From UBA964 sp031382085 (GTDB taxonomy: Bacteria; Pseudomonadota; Gammaproteobacteria; Steroidobacterales; Steroidobacteraceae): 64,000 bases of DNA. The notes beneath the pieces were generated by a model. That model was not told where the DNA came from. It did no database searches and was given only the letters and a program-made list of their open reading frames with translations. This document shows, piece by piece, positions 36,987 to 45,457 of the stretch (the first letter of the stretch is position 1; each line of letters begins with the position of its first letter). Position numbers and translations under genes: made by a program. The stretch covers positions 1 through 64,000 of the forward strand of contig JANMYM010000012.1 in the NCBI GenBank assembly GCA_031382085.1. The letters are read 5' to 3'.

Positions 36987-37771
36987 GCACGAAGTTTGCA
37001 CAGCTGGCCGATGCTTTGTCCCGTCAATGGCGCAGTGTGCGCGGCAGGTTGGGCACCATCGGCCGCAGTCCGCGCATCGCGAATGGCGCCACTGCAGAGC
37101 GTCTGCAGTTACTGACGCGAAAATTTGACGGGCTCAGCCTGCGTGAACGCAGCATCGTTTTCTTCGGCCTTGTGGTGGTGATCACGATGGCCTGGGACAG
37201 CCTGTCCTTGCAGCCACTCAATCGTCGCGAGCGCGCAGCGCGTGGTCAGCTGGATACCGTGGCGCCCGAAGGGTCCGAGGCCGAAGCGGCTTTGACAGAT
37301 CTCGATCAACTGGTTGAAAGGGAGAGGACGCTTCTCACCCAGTATCACCGCAGGCGCGGCGAATTGGAGCGGCGCGCGGCGAGTCTGGTGGATTCCGCGA
37401 ACATGACGGATGTCCTGACAAGCCTGATAACCAGCACGCGCGGTGTGCGGCTGGTGCGGATCGCCAACTTGCCGGTCGAAGAGCTCAAGGCGCCGGCGAC
37501 GGACGTTGACGCGGATACGGTGGATACCGCGCAAGCGCAGTCCGCCTTCCCGGATGTTGGCGGCGTGCCCGCCGTCGCCTTCGTGCACGGCATAGAACTC
37601 GATGTGCAAGGCGACTATGCGTCCATCAGTGAGTACGTGCGGTCAATCGAGCGCCAGAAATGGCGCTTCATCTGGCGCAAGGTCGAACTCGACGCGTCCG
37701 ACTATCCCAAGGTCAGCGCCAAGATCGTAGTCGCAACGCTGGGTCTCGAAAGGTACTGGTTGACACTATGA
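36983..37771 (+). CDS. mshJ: MSHA biogenesis protein MshJ (PilO/GspM-like)
   Basis: 262 aa with a basic cytoplasmic N-terminus, one membrane helix at about 53-72 (SIVFFGLVVVITMAWDSLSL), a heptad-rich periplasmic stretch and an alpha/beta domain ending FIWRKVELDASDYPKVSAKI. Such proteins form part of the periplasmic alignment complex between the platform and the secretin. Identity rests on topology and operon position between the PilN-like gene and mshK. Confidence 0.75.
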   Translation: MSTKFAQLADALSRQWRSVRGRLGTIGRSPRIANGATAERLQLLTRKFDGLSLRERSIVFFGLVVVITMAWDSLSLQPLNRRERAARGQLDTVAPEGSEAEAALTDLDQLVERERTLLTQYHRRRGELERRAASLVDSANMTDVLTSLITSTRGVRLVRIANLPVEELKAPATDVDADTVDTAQAQSAFPDVGGVPAVAFVHGIELDVQGDYASISEYVRSIERQKWRFIWRKVELDASDYPKVSAKIVVATLGLERYWLTL

Positions 37772-38112
37772 GCCAGATGTCTTTTTTTCTGTTAGCTATC
37801 GGCCTGCTGGTTGCCGCCGGCCCGGCCACCGCCGCTGCGCCAGCTGCTGACCCGATGCGGCCCAGTTACGTGCCGCCCGCGCGATTGGCCGACAGGCATC
37901 GTGGGCAGCGCTTTGCGCTGCAGGCGGTGTTCGGCGATCAGCAGCGTCGGGTCGCGGTATTGAATGGCCAGGTGGTCCAGCCCGGCGATCGTGTACAGGG
38001 CGCGCTGGTGCAGCGCATCGGGGCGACACAAATCGAATTGCGCGCAGGTGCTCGCCGCTGGACGGTGCGGTTGCCGGATGCGTCGATGCGGGTAATTGGA
38101 GACAAGCGATGA
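37768..38112 (+). CDS. mshK: MSHA biogenesis protein MshK (PilP-like)
   Basis: 114 aa exported protein: signal peptide (SFFLLAIGLLVAAGPATAAA), then a small domain with DPMRPSYVPP and LQAVFGDQQRRVAVLNGQVV, which resembles the secretin-interacting HR domain of PilP/GspC. ATG 37768 overlaps the mshJ stop. The DPMRP segment is characteristic of MshK. It likely links the inner-membrane complex to the secretin encoded next. Confidence 0.78.
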   Translation: MSQMSFFLLAIGLLVAAGPATAAAPAADPMRPSYVPPARLADRHRGQRFALQAVFGDQQRRVAVLNGQVVQPGDRVQGALVQRIGATQIELRAGARRWTVRLPDASMRVIGDKR

Positions 38113-39707
38113 AAAGGCAGGCTCTTTCGTGTGTTATCGGCGCGCTGGTCGCGGTACTGGCAGTCTCGCCAGCGGCGACGGCGGCCAGTCAGGTCGCAGC
38201 CTCCGGCGCACATTTCGATCTCGAGGTGTCCGATGTACCGGCGCACGCGTTCTTCCTGGGACTCGCCAGGCGTGGTGGGGAAAACGTCGTCGTGCATCCG
38301 CTGGTCAAGGGAAATCTAACATTGAGCCTGCGCGACGTGTCGGTCGCACAGACGTTGGAAACCGTCCGCGAGATGTACGGCTACGACTATCGCCGGCTTG
38401 CATCCGGCTATTTTGTGATGCCAGCCAGTGTGCAAAGCCGGATTTTCCAGATCAATTACCTGGACATTGCCAGGCTCGGCGCGTCCCGCACGCTGGTGAG
38501 CTCCGGATCCATCACCGATGTTGGCCAGGGTGCTAACAACAACGGCACCACGGGCGGCAGCTCACAGCAGGCCGGAACTATGGCGCAGAATCAGGGCGGT
38601 AACCGCGAGTCCGAGGTCACGGGCACCAGCATCATCTCGCGCACCGACTCCGATTTCTGGATGCAACTCGAAGCCAGCCTGAAGGCCATTATCGGCACCA
38701 CCGCGGAACGCAGCGTGGTCATCAACCGGCAGTCGGGCACCATCGCAGTGCGCGCGATGCCTGATGAGCTGCGCAACGTGGACGAGTACCTCCGGCAGAT
38801 CCAGACGATCGTTACCCGGCAGGTGGTGCTGGAGGCCAAGATCATCGAGGTCGAACTCAGTGACGCCTACCAGGCGGGGATCAACTGGGGCGCCGTATTC
38901 CGGAACGGCAACCAGACGTTGTTCGGCGGCCAGACGGCGCCGGCCGACGGATTCGACAGCGACCTGCTGGCCGGCGCAACCCGACCGATTACCGTGGGCC
39001 CGGGAAATCCCGTGATCAGTATTCCGGCTCGCACTCTGGGCGGCGCGTTTACACTGGCCGTGGATCTCCACGACATCAACGCGTTCATCGATCTGCTGAA
39101 ATTGCAGGGAAATGCACGCGTGTTGTCGAGCCCGCGGGTCGCGACGCTGCATAACCAGAAAGCGGTCATCAAGGCTGGCACGGACGAGTTCTTTGTAACC
39201 GGCATCGAGAGCAATACCACCACCGGTACCTCGACCTCGACCACCCGGGATGTCAAGCTGACGCCGTTCTTTTCGGGTATTGCACTCGATGTGACGCCGC
39301 AGATAGATGCGGAGGGCCGCGTTATCCTGCATATTCATCCATCGGTCAGCGATGTGCGCGACCAGACCAAGCGCGTGACGGTCGGCGGCCAGACCGACGA
39401 GCTACCGCTGGCGGTCAGCGAAGTCCGCGAATCTGACAGCGTCGTCAAAGCTAACAGTGGGCAGGTGATCGTGATCGGCGGCCTGATGCGCAGCACGCAT
39501 CGGCAGCAGAACTACGGCACGCCGTACCTCAGTTCAATCCCGGGCCTGGGTGGGCTTTTCAAAAGCAAGCGCAATTCCGAGGTCAAGACGGAGCTGGTCA
39601 TACTGCTGCGACCGATCGTGATCGACGATAGCAACGCATCCACGATGGCGGCGGAAGCCGAAAAGCGCGTCGAGGATATGGCTATCAGCGGTGGTCGGAG
39701 CCGTTAG
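38109..39707 (+). CDS. mshL: MSHA pilus secretin MshL
   Basis: 532 aa outer-membrane secretin. Signal peptide at 1-26; then a short N-terminal STN/secretin domain (FDLEVSDVPAHAFFLGLARR), a low-complexity insert GANNNGTTGGSSQQAG, an N1-type domain (SGTIAVRAMPDELRNVDEYL) and the beta-barrel domain with VLSSPRVATLHNQKAVIKAG, the VPLLGDIP-like segment and IVIGGLMR. It forms the channel for the pilus. Its TAG stop lies in a GTTAG word 9 bp before mshE. Confidence 0.88.
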   Translation: MKRQALSCVIGALVAVLAVSPAATAASQVAASGAHFDLEVSDVPAHAFFLGLARRGGENVVVHPLVKGNLTLSLRDVSVAQTLETVREMYGYDYRRLASGYFVMPASVQSRIFQINYLDIARLGASRTLVSSGSITDVGQGANNNGTTGGSSQQAGTMAQNQGGNRESEVTGTSIISRTDSDFWMQLEASLKAIIGTTAERSVVINRQSGTIAVRAMPDELRNVDEYLRQIQTIVTRQVVLEAKIIEVELSDAYQAGINWGAVFRNGNQTLFGGQTAPADGFDSDLLAGATRPITVGPGNPVISIPARTLGGAFTLAVDLHDINAFIDLLKLQGNARVLSSPRVATLHNQKAVIKAGTDEFFVTGIESNTTTGTSTSTTRDVKLTPFFSGIALDVTPQIDAEGRVILHIHPSVSDVRDQTKRVTVGGQTDELPLAVSEVRESDSVVKANSGQVIVIGGLMRSTHRQQNYGTPYLSSIPGLGGLFKSKRNSEVKTELVILLRPIVIDDSNASTMAAEAEKRVEDMAISGGRSR

Positions 39708-39716
39708 GTCCGCGCA

Positions 39717-41504
39717 ATGAGCACCGTAATAACTCCGCGACCCAAACGCCTGCGGCTGGGCGATCTTCTGATTGCCGAAAGCGTCATTACGCAGGAGCAG
39801 TTCGAGCAGGCGTTTGCCGAGCAGAAGCGCAGCGGCAAGCGACTCGGCAGGGTGCTGATCGAGCTAGGTTATATTGCTGAAGACCAGCTGCATCAGTTGC
39901 TGTCGCAGCAACTTCGTGTGCCGTTCGTTGATATCCGCCAGCTGCAACTCGAATCCAAAGTCGTGCAGCTGATCCCCGAGACGATGGCGCGCCGTCACCG
40001 CGCGGTGGCGCTGCGCGAGGAGGGTGATGCGGTTGTGTTAGGCATGACCGATCCCACCAATCTTTTCGGTTACGACGAAATTGCGGCGCACCTGCACCGG
40101 CCCATCAAGTTGGCGTTGGTGGCGGAAACGCCATTGCTCGCTGCGCTGGATCTGCTGTATCGGCGCACCGATGAAATGGTGCAGTTTGCGCAGGAGGTTC
40201 GCGAGGACCTGCAAACGCCGGCGATTGATGCCGAATCGCTGAAAATAGACGAAGCCTCGCCCGATGCGCCGGTGCTGAAACTCCTGAACAGCATTTTCGA
40301 GGACGCGATCCAGGTACGCGCTTCCGACATACACGTCGAGCCGGCCGATCGCGGGTTGCGGGTGCGTTTGCGGGTTGACGGCGTGCTGAACGAGCACATG
40401 CTGGAGGGCAATCGTGTGTCGAGCGCTCTGGTGTCGCGGCTTAAATTGATGAGCGGCCTCGATATCGCGGAACGGCGACTGCCACAAGACGGCAGGTTCA
40501 CTTTGCAGATACGCGGCAAGACGATCGACATCCGCATCTCGACCTTGCCGACGCAGACCGGCGAGTCTGCGGTCATGCGGCTGCTGGACCAGAGCGCCAG
40601 CATTCTGCCGCTCGAGCAGATCGGCATGGGTGAGTCCATGCGCCAGCGCTTCACCGACATCATCCAGCGCAGTGCCGGCATGCTGCTGGTGACCGGTCCG
40701 ACCGGCAGCGGCAAGACCACGACGCTCTATTCAGCGCTCAGTCACCTCAATACCGCGGACGTCAAGATCATCACCGTCGAGGATCCGGTCGAATATCGGT
40801 TGGATCGCGTCTGCCAGGTGCAGATCAACAACAAGATCAGTCTGGATTTTGCGCGCGCGCTGCGCACCATTCTGCGCCAGGATCCGGACATCGTTCTGGT
40901 GGGTGAAATGCGCGATCGCGAAACCGCGGAAATCGGCTTGCGGGCCGCCATTACCGGGCACCTGGTACTTTCGACCCTGCACACCTCAACGGCCGTCGGC
41001 GCCGTCAGCCGGTTGTTAGACATGGGCGCGGAAGGGTTCATGATTGCATCGGCGCTGCATGGAGTTGTTGCGCAGCGCCTGGTGCGGCGCGTTTGCCCGG
41101 ACTGCAGAACCGGGTACCAGCCTGACGATCACGAACTGATCTGGCTGCGTTCAAAGCTGACCGCAGAACAATTATCTCGTGCGAAGTTCTCCGCAGGCAA
41201 AGGCTGCAATTCCTGCAGCGGCAGCGGCTATCGGGGCCGGATGGCGGTGCATGAGCTGCTTGAGTTCGATCGTGCCCTGGGCGATGCGGTGCGCCGCGAA
41301 GATCTCGCGGCGGTTGAGGAGGCCGCGCGCCGGCAGCCCGGGTTCCGCTCTATCACCAGCACTGCGTTAGCGGCGGCAGCGACCGGCCAGACGTCGGTCA
41401 CGGAGGTCATCAGCCAGCTGGCCGGGCTGGACGAAAGGGGCGGCGCGTCGATTGAATCCCCGGATCTGGAACCCCATCAGGTCGACACTGTCCTGAGCGC
41501 CTGA
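39717..41504 (+). CDS. mshE: MSHA pilus extension ATPase MshE
   Basis: 595 aa GspE/PilB-type ATPase. The N-terminal MshEN domain contains KRLGRVLIELGYIAEDQL followed about 22 residues later by LRVPFVDI, the RLGxx...P spacing known to bind c-di-GMP in Vibrio MshE. The C-terminal ATPase has Walker A GPTGSGKTTTLYSAL (about 327), an Asp box, Walker B DPDIVLVGEMRDRETAE and the zinc-binding pair CPDC/CNSCSGSGYRGR. It powers pilin polymerisation from the cytoplasmic face. The mshM and mshN genes that usually precede it are absent. Confidence 0.9.
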   Translation: MSTVITPRPKRLRLGDLLIAESVITQEQFEQAFAEQKRSGKRLGRVLIELGYIAEDQLHQLLSQQLRVPFVDIRQLQLESKVVQLIPETMARRHRAVALREEGDAVVLGMTDPTNLFGYDEIAAHLHRPIKLALVAETPLLAALDLLYRRTDEMVQFAQEVREDLQTPAIDAESLKIDEASPDAPVLKLLNSIFEDAIQVRASDIHVEPADRGLRVRLRVDGVLNEHMLEGNRVSSALVSRLKLMSGLDIAERRLPQDGRFTLQIRGKTIDIRISTLPTQTGESAVMRLLDQSASILPLEQIGMGESMRQRFTDIIQRSAGMLLVTGPTGSGKTTTLYSALSHLNTADVKIITVEDPVEYRLDRVCQVQINNKISLDFARALRTILRQDPDIVLVGEMRDRETAEIGLRAAITGHLVLSTLHTSTAVGAVSRLLDMGAEGFMIASALHGVVAQRLVRRVCPDCRTGYQPDDHELIWLRSKLTAEQLSRAKFSAGKGCNSCSGSGYRGRMAVHELLEFDRALGDAVRREDLAAVEEAARRQPGFRSITSTALAAAATGQTSVTEVISQLAGLDERGGASIESPDLEPHQVDTVLSA

Positions 41505-41510
41505 CAAACC

Positions 41511-42740
41511 ATGCCGCTCTTTCAATACAGCGCGCGCAGCGATGTCGGCAAGGCAGTCAGCGGCCGGATGGAAGCCGTCAGTGCATCGGCGGCGGCCATG
41601 CGCCTTGAATCCAATGGACTGCTGCCGATCCGGATCGACCCCAGGGCCTCGCAGGAATTTTCGTTGCAGGCGTCGTTGCGCAAAGCTGGTTTTGGCAAAC
41701 CGACCACGACGGACCTGGTGCTGTTTACGCGGCAAATGTACACCATTGCCAAGGCCGGACTGCCCTGGCTCAGGGGCTTGCGCGGCCTGCAGGAAACGAC
41801 TCGTAATCCGGTACTTCGGGCGACGCTCGAGCAGGCTCTTGTTAGCCTGGAAGCCGGGCGCGATCTGTCGCAGGCACTGGCCGACCATGGTGGAGTGTTC
41901 CCGGAACTCTACATCAGCATGGTCAGGGTAGGCGAACACACCGGAACGCTGGAAACAGTGTTTCTGCGGCTCGCCGAGTACCTGCATAACCAGCAGGAGA
42001 TGCGTGCGCGCGTCCAAGGCGCGATGCGCTACCCGTTGATTGTCGTCTGCGCGATCGTGGCGGCGATGGGCGTCTTGTCGGTGTTTGTCATTCCGAAGTT
42101 CGCGCCGCTGTTCAAGCAACTGGGGGACGGATTGCCGCTGCCTACCCGCATCATTCTTGCAAGTTCAAACTTCGTGCAGGCGCACTGGGCTGCCGTCCTC
42201 GGCGTGCTGCTGGCGGCGGTGATCGCATTCATGCTGGTGGTTCGGACGGGTCCCGGCCGCTATCGCTGGCATCGTATGCAGCTTGCGATCCCGATTTTCG
42301 GCGAGTTGCTGCTGCAATCGATACTCGCGCGCACCATTCGCACCCTGAGTCTGACGCTGGAAGCGGGCGTGCCGATGATTCAAGCGCTCGACCTGATCGC
42401 GCGCGCCGCCGACAACGACTACATCACCGCGAAAATCGTCGGCATGCGGGAACAGCTGGAATCGGGCGAGCCGCTGAGTCGTGCGGCCCTGGCCGCGAGA
42501 ATATTTCCGCCGCTGCTGCTGCAGATGATGGAAGTCGGCGAGGAGACCGGCGAGATGACGCGCCTGTTAGATGAAGTCGCGCTCTACTTCCAGCGTGAAG
42601 TCGACTACACGCTCGATAATCTCAGCGCCCTGATTGAACCGATACTGCTGGTCACCGTCGGGGCCATGGTGCTGACCCTGGCGCTCGGTATTTTCCTGCC
42701 GCTGTGGGAAATGATCGGCAAGGTGGCGGGCTCCCACTGA
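41511..42740 (+). CDS. mshG: MSHA pilus inner-membrane platform protein MshG (PilC/GspF)
   Basis: 409 aa with two repeats of the GspF domain. Seen: FTRQMYTIAKAGLPWLRGL, YPLIVVCAIVAAMGVLSVFVIPKF as a membrane segment, the second copy LARTIRTLSLTLEAGVPMIQALDL, and a final hydrophobic pair near 375-400. It works with MshE to insert pilin subunits. It starts 6 bp after mshE. The 104-bp space before the next gene shows only a ribosome binding site. Confidence 0.9.
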   Translation: MPLFQYSARSDVGKAVSGRMEAVSASAAAMRLESNGLLPIRIDPRASQEFSLQASLRKAGFGKPTTTDLVLFTRQMYTIAKAGLPWLRGLRGLQETTRNPVLRATLEQALVSLEAGRDLSQALADHGGVFPELYISMVRVGEHTGTLETVFLRLAEYLHNQQEMRARVQGAMRYPLIVVCAIVAAMGVLSVFVIPKFAPLFKQLGDGLPLPTRIILASSNFVQAHWAAVLGVLLAAVIAFMLVVRTGPGRYRWHRMQLAIPIFGELLLQSILARTIRTLSLTLEAGVPMIQALDLIARAADNDYITAKIVGMREQLESGEPLSRAALAARIFPPLLLQMMEVGEETGEMTRLLDEVALYFQREVDYTLDNLSALIEPILLVTVGAMVLTLALGIFLPLWEMIGKVAGSH

Positions 42741-42844
42741 TGCCTTCCGCCCTTCAAGCTGCGGCGTTGGCTGCCGATACAAACGCTATGCGGACCCGGG
42801 ATCATCCCTCAAAACCGCCGTCATACCTATCGAGGAGTCTCGTT

Positions 42845-43279
42845 ATGTCAAATCGTTCGAATGCCCGCGGTTTCACCCTGATCGAACTCGTGGTCGTCAT
42901 TGTCATCCTCGGCATTCTTGCCGCCTTCGCGGTGCCGCGATTTACAGCGATCGAAGGCCGCGCACGCGAAGCGTCGATTCAGGGGCTGGCTGGCAGTGTG
43001 CGCAGTGCCGCGACCCTGGCGCATTCCATGTGGCTGGCCTCGGGTTCCCCCGCGACCGTCAGCATGGAAGGCAACAACATCGCGATCACCAACGGCTACC
43101 CGACCCGTGCCGCGCTACCTAACACTCTGCAGGACACGTCGGGGTTCGCCTATACCGCCGCGACCGGTACCTTCACCCGCAACGGTGCCACGACGCCGGC
43201 CAACTGCCGCGTGAGTTACACGGGCCCGGCCGCGGTGAACCTGGGACCGACGGTTGTCGTCGTTGTCACCGGTTGCTAA
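42845..43279 (+). CDS. mshA: MSHA-type major pilin (MshA/MshB family prepilin)
   Basis: 144 aa type IV prepilin. The leader MSNRSNARG is followed by the cleavage site G/FTLIELVVVIVILGILAAF with Glu at +5 of the mature protein. Two Cys residues (ANCRVSY and the terminal VTGC) would form the C-terminal disulfide loop. ATG 42845 follows GAGGAG with good spacing; the frame is open upstream into mshG. It may be MshA (shaft) or MshB; only one such gene is present, so I call it the major subunit. Confidence 0.82.
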   Translation: MSNRSNARGFTLIELVVVIVILGILAAFAVPRFTAIEGRAREASIQGLAGSVRSAATLAHSMWLASGSPATVSMEGNNIAITNGYPTRAALPNTLQDTSGFAYTAATGTFTRNGATTPANCRVSYTGPAAVNLGPTVVVVVTGC

Positions 43280-43739
43280 CAAAAACGCGGGCTGGACGCT
43301 TCCGGAGCTGGTCGTTGTCATCGCGGTGCTGGCGATTGTCGCTGCGCTGGCGGCGCCGCGGAGCCTTGACCGCGAGCTGTTCGCGGCGCGCGGCTACGCG
43401 GTAGAACTGGCCTCCGCGGCGCGCTTGTCGCGCGCGGTGGCGATGGCAAGCGCCTGCCCGGTACAGCTGCAGGTCAGCAACGCCGGCTATATTGCACGCC
43501 AACCCGCGATCCAGGGTACACATTGCGCCGCGGCCTCCAGCGGATTTGTCACAACCGTGGCCCGTACGACTGGCGGCCAGATCCAGGGCGTCGCGCCGGC
43601 CAGTCTGCCGCCGATAGGCGCCTTGCAATGGACCTTCATCGCCGACGGCAGTGTGCAGGTCGCCGGCGGCGCTGTGGCCGCCGTCGGACTGCAAAGCATT
43701 GCGGTCGATCCTGCAACCGGCGCGATCACCGGACCATGA
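43254..43739 (+). CDS. mshC: MSHA minor pilin MshC
   Basis: About 161 aa prepilin. The cleavage site is in NAG/WTLPELVVVIAVLAIVAAL, with Trp rather than Phe at +1 and Glu at +5. The start must be a TTG (43254 or 43263) overlapping the end of mshA by up to 26 bp, which suggests coupling. A Cys pair (ASACPV and THCAAA) lies in the globular part. Position and GspH-like layout support a tip minor pilin. Confidence 0.75.
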   Translation: MSSLSPVANKNAGWTLPELVVVIAVLAIVAALAAPRSLDRELFAARGYAVELASAARLSRAVAMASACPVQLQVSNAGYIARQPAIQGTHCAAASSGFVTTVARTTGGQIQGVAPASLPPIGALQWTFIADGSVQVAGGAVAAVGLQSIAVDPATGAITGP

Positions 43740-44194
43740 AACCCACGAGTCTGCAAACCGGGTTCGCGCTGGTCGAGGCGGTCATTGCAATAACGATTGT
43801 CTCGATCACGGCGGTTACCATCATGGCGCAAATCTCACAGGCCAATGTGCAGTCGGGCCGCAGTCTGGTGCAGACCGAGGCGGTGTTCCTTGCGAATGCC
43901 TACCTCAATGAGATTGCCGCCCGCCCGTTCGACGACCCTGATGGTGTCGATGGCGAGGCCGCGCGTCGTTTCTATGATGACGTCGACGATTACAGCGGGC
44001 TGATCGATGTCGGCGCGTGTGATGGCAATGGAATCCTGATTCCGGGCGGCAACCGATACACGGTCAGAGTGACCGTTGCTAACAGCAACGTGCTGCCCGG
44101 CGTTCCGGCGGCCGACGCCCTGCTGGTGAACGTAACCGTGACCGACCCGGTGGGCGCGGCCATGCTCGTCAGTGGCATTCGGTTGCGGCCTTGA
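43736..44194 (+). CDS. mshD: MSHA minor pilin MshD
   Basis: 152 aa prepilin with leader MKPTSLQTG and mature start FALVEAVIAITIVSITAVTI (Glu at +5). The globular part has AYLNEIAARPFDDPDG and the DDVDDYSGL acid motif frequent in MshD. ATG 43736 overlaps the mshC stop by 4 bp. It likely belongs to the tip complex with MshC, MshO and MshP. Confidence 0.8.
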   Translation: MKPTSLQTGFALVEAVIAITIVSITAVTIMAQISQANVQSGRSLVQTEAVFLANAYLNEIAARPFDDPDGVDGEAARRFYDDVDDYSGLIDVGACDGNGILIPGGNRYTVRVTVANSNVLPGVPAADALLVNVTVTDPVGAAMLVSGIRLRP

Positions 44195-44199
44195 CTGCC

Positions 44200-45060
44200 A
44201 TGCGGGTTCACAACCAGGGCTTGACGCTGGTGGAACTGGTTGTTGCGCTGACAGTGACGGTGATTATTGCGTCATTTTCCGTGACGCTGATTTCAGCGCC
44301 ACCGGCGGCCATGGAAGCAAGTACCCGCCGCGCGAGCCTCGGCGAGAACGCAACGCAGGCGGTGATGCTGGTGGAGCGCGATTGGCGCAATGCGCTGCCT
44401 AACAGCCTGAGATTTCGCAGCACGGCCGGCGTGCTGGCGGTCGAGTACCTCGCGGTGCTGGATACGGCGGTGCTGTTTCGCGATGACATTGCGGTTGCCG
44501 CGAACCAGCGTCTGACCATCGGCGTGCCAGATGCGCAGTTCGAAACCCTGGGCGCATTCGCCCAATTGACGAAACCGGTGGATTCGACGGCAATCTACGT
44601 CGCTGTGCATCACACCGGGGCGGCGGGCGCAAATGCCTGGGCCCTGGCCAACGTGATCAGCGCGCCCGGTACCCGCGTGCAGATCGATGCCGGCGGTTCT
44701 GCGGGGCAGGATCAGGTCCGGCTAACACCGGCGATGAACTTTACGTCAGTCGGCGCGTCGCGACGCGTGTATATCCTGTCGGGTGCCGTGAGCTACCTGT
44801 GCAATCCCGTCAACGGTACGCTGGCTCGCTATTCCGGCTACGCAATCGCGTCCAATCAGGCGTTGCGCGACACCGATGCTGAGTTGCTCGGCGCGGGCGC
44901 CGCGCGATCGGTGATCGCGACCGGCATCGCCAACTGCCGGATCGCAGCCACGGCTAACGCGACGGCATCGCAGACCACACACCATCTGACGATGACGTTC
45001 CGCAGCGGCACGGACCAACTGGTGTTCGATATTTCAAGGGTCGGCGACAATGCCGGCTGA
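44200..45060 (+). CDS. mshO: MSHA minor pilin MshO
   Basis: 286 aa, a large GspJ/PilW-like prepilin. Leader MRVHNQG and mature start LTLVELVVALTVTVIIASF with Leu at +1 and Glu at +5. The long globular domain includes VYILSGAVSYLCNPVNGTLARYSGY. ATG 44200 is preferred; a TTG at 44191 overlapping the mshD stop is the alternative. It overlaps mshP by 11 bp. Confidence 0.78.
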   Translation: MRVHNQGLTLVELVVALTVTVIIASFSVTLISAPPAAMEASTRRASLGENATQAVMLVERDWRNALPNSLRFRSTAGVLAVEYLAVLDTAVLFRDDIAVAANQRLTIGVPDAQFETLGAFAQLTKPVDSTAIYVAVHHTGAAGANAWALANVISAPGTRVQIDAGGSAGQDQVRLTPAMNFTSVGASRRVYILSGAVSYLCNPVNGTLARYSGYAIASNQALRDTDAELLGAGAARSVIATGIANCRIAATANATASQTTHHLTMTFRSGTDQLVFDISRVGDNAG

Positions 45061-45457
45061 CCTGCCATGCCGGCAGCGCGGCGTCGGCCTTTTGCCGGCG
45101 CTGTTCGTCATGATCGTGGGCGCCGTGATCGGCGCGGCGCTGCTGCAGCTGGTGGGCGGTGGATCGCAGGTCAGCGGCCTGCAGATTTCCGGGTTGCGCG
45201 CGCGCGCGGCGGCGGCGGCCGGGCTGGAGTGGGCGCGCTACCGGATCGACCGCAGCAACGCCTGCGCCGCAGGTGCGCTTAATCTATCCACTGGGTCGCT
45301 GAGCGGTTTTGTCGTGACGGTCAGCTGCGTTCAAACGGTGCACGATGACGGCGGCACGCCGCGAGCGGTGTATGCGTTGAACGCGTTTGCGCAGTACGCT
45401 CAGTTTGGCTCGGCGGACTACGTCAGTGCCCGGGAAGCCAGGATCCTCGTTCGTTAG
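45050..45457 (+). CDS. mshP: MSHA minor pilin-like protein MshP (PilX/GspK-like)
   Basis: 135 aa. N-terminus QRGVGLLPALFVMIVGAVIG resembles a prepilin helix but lacks Glu at +5, as in tip subunits that initiate assembly. The AAAAAGLEWARYRIDR segment is typical of the PilX/MshP group, with a Cys pair (NACAAG and VSCVQ). It is the last msh gene; mshQ is missing. Its TAG stop and the TAA stop of the convergent peptidase gene overlap inside one GTTAG word. Confidence 0.75.
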   Translation: MPADLPCRQRGVGLLPALFVMIVGAVIGAALLQLVGGGSQVSGLQISGLRARAAAAAGLEWARYRIDRSNACAAGALNLSTGSLSGFVVTVSCVQTVHDDGGTPRAVYALNAFAQYAQFGSADYVSAREARILVR

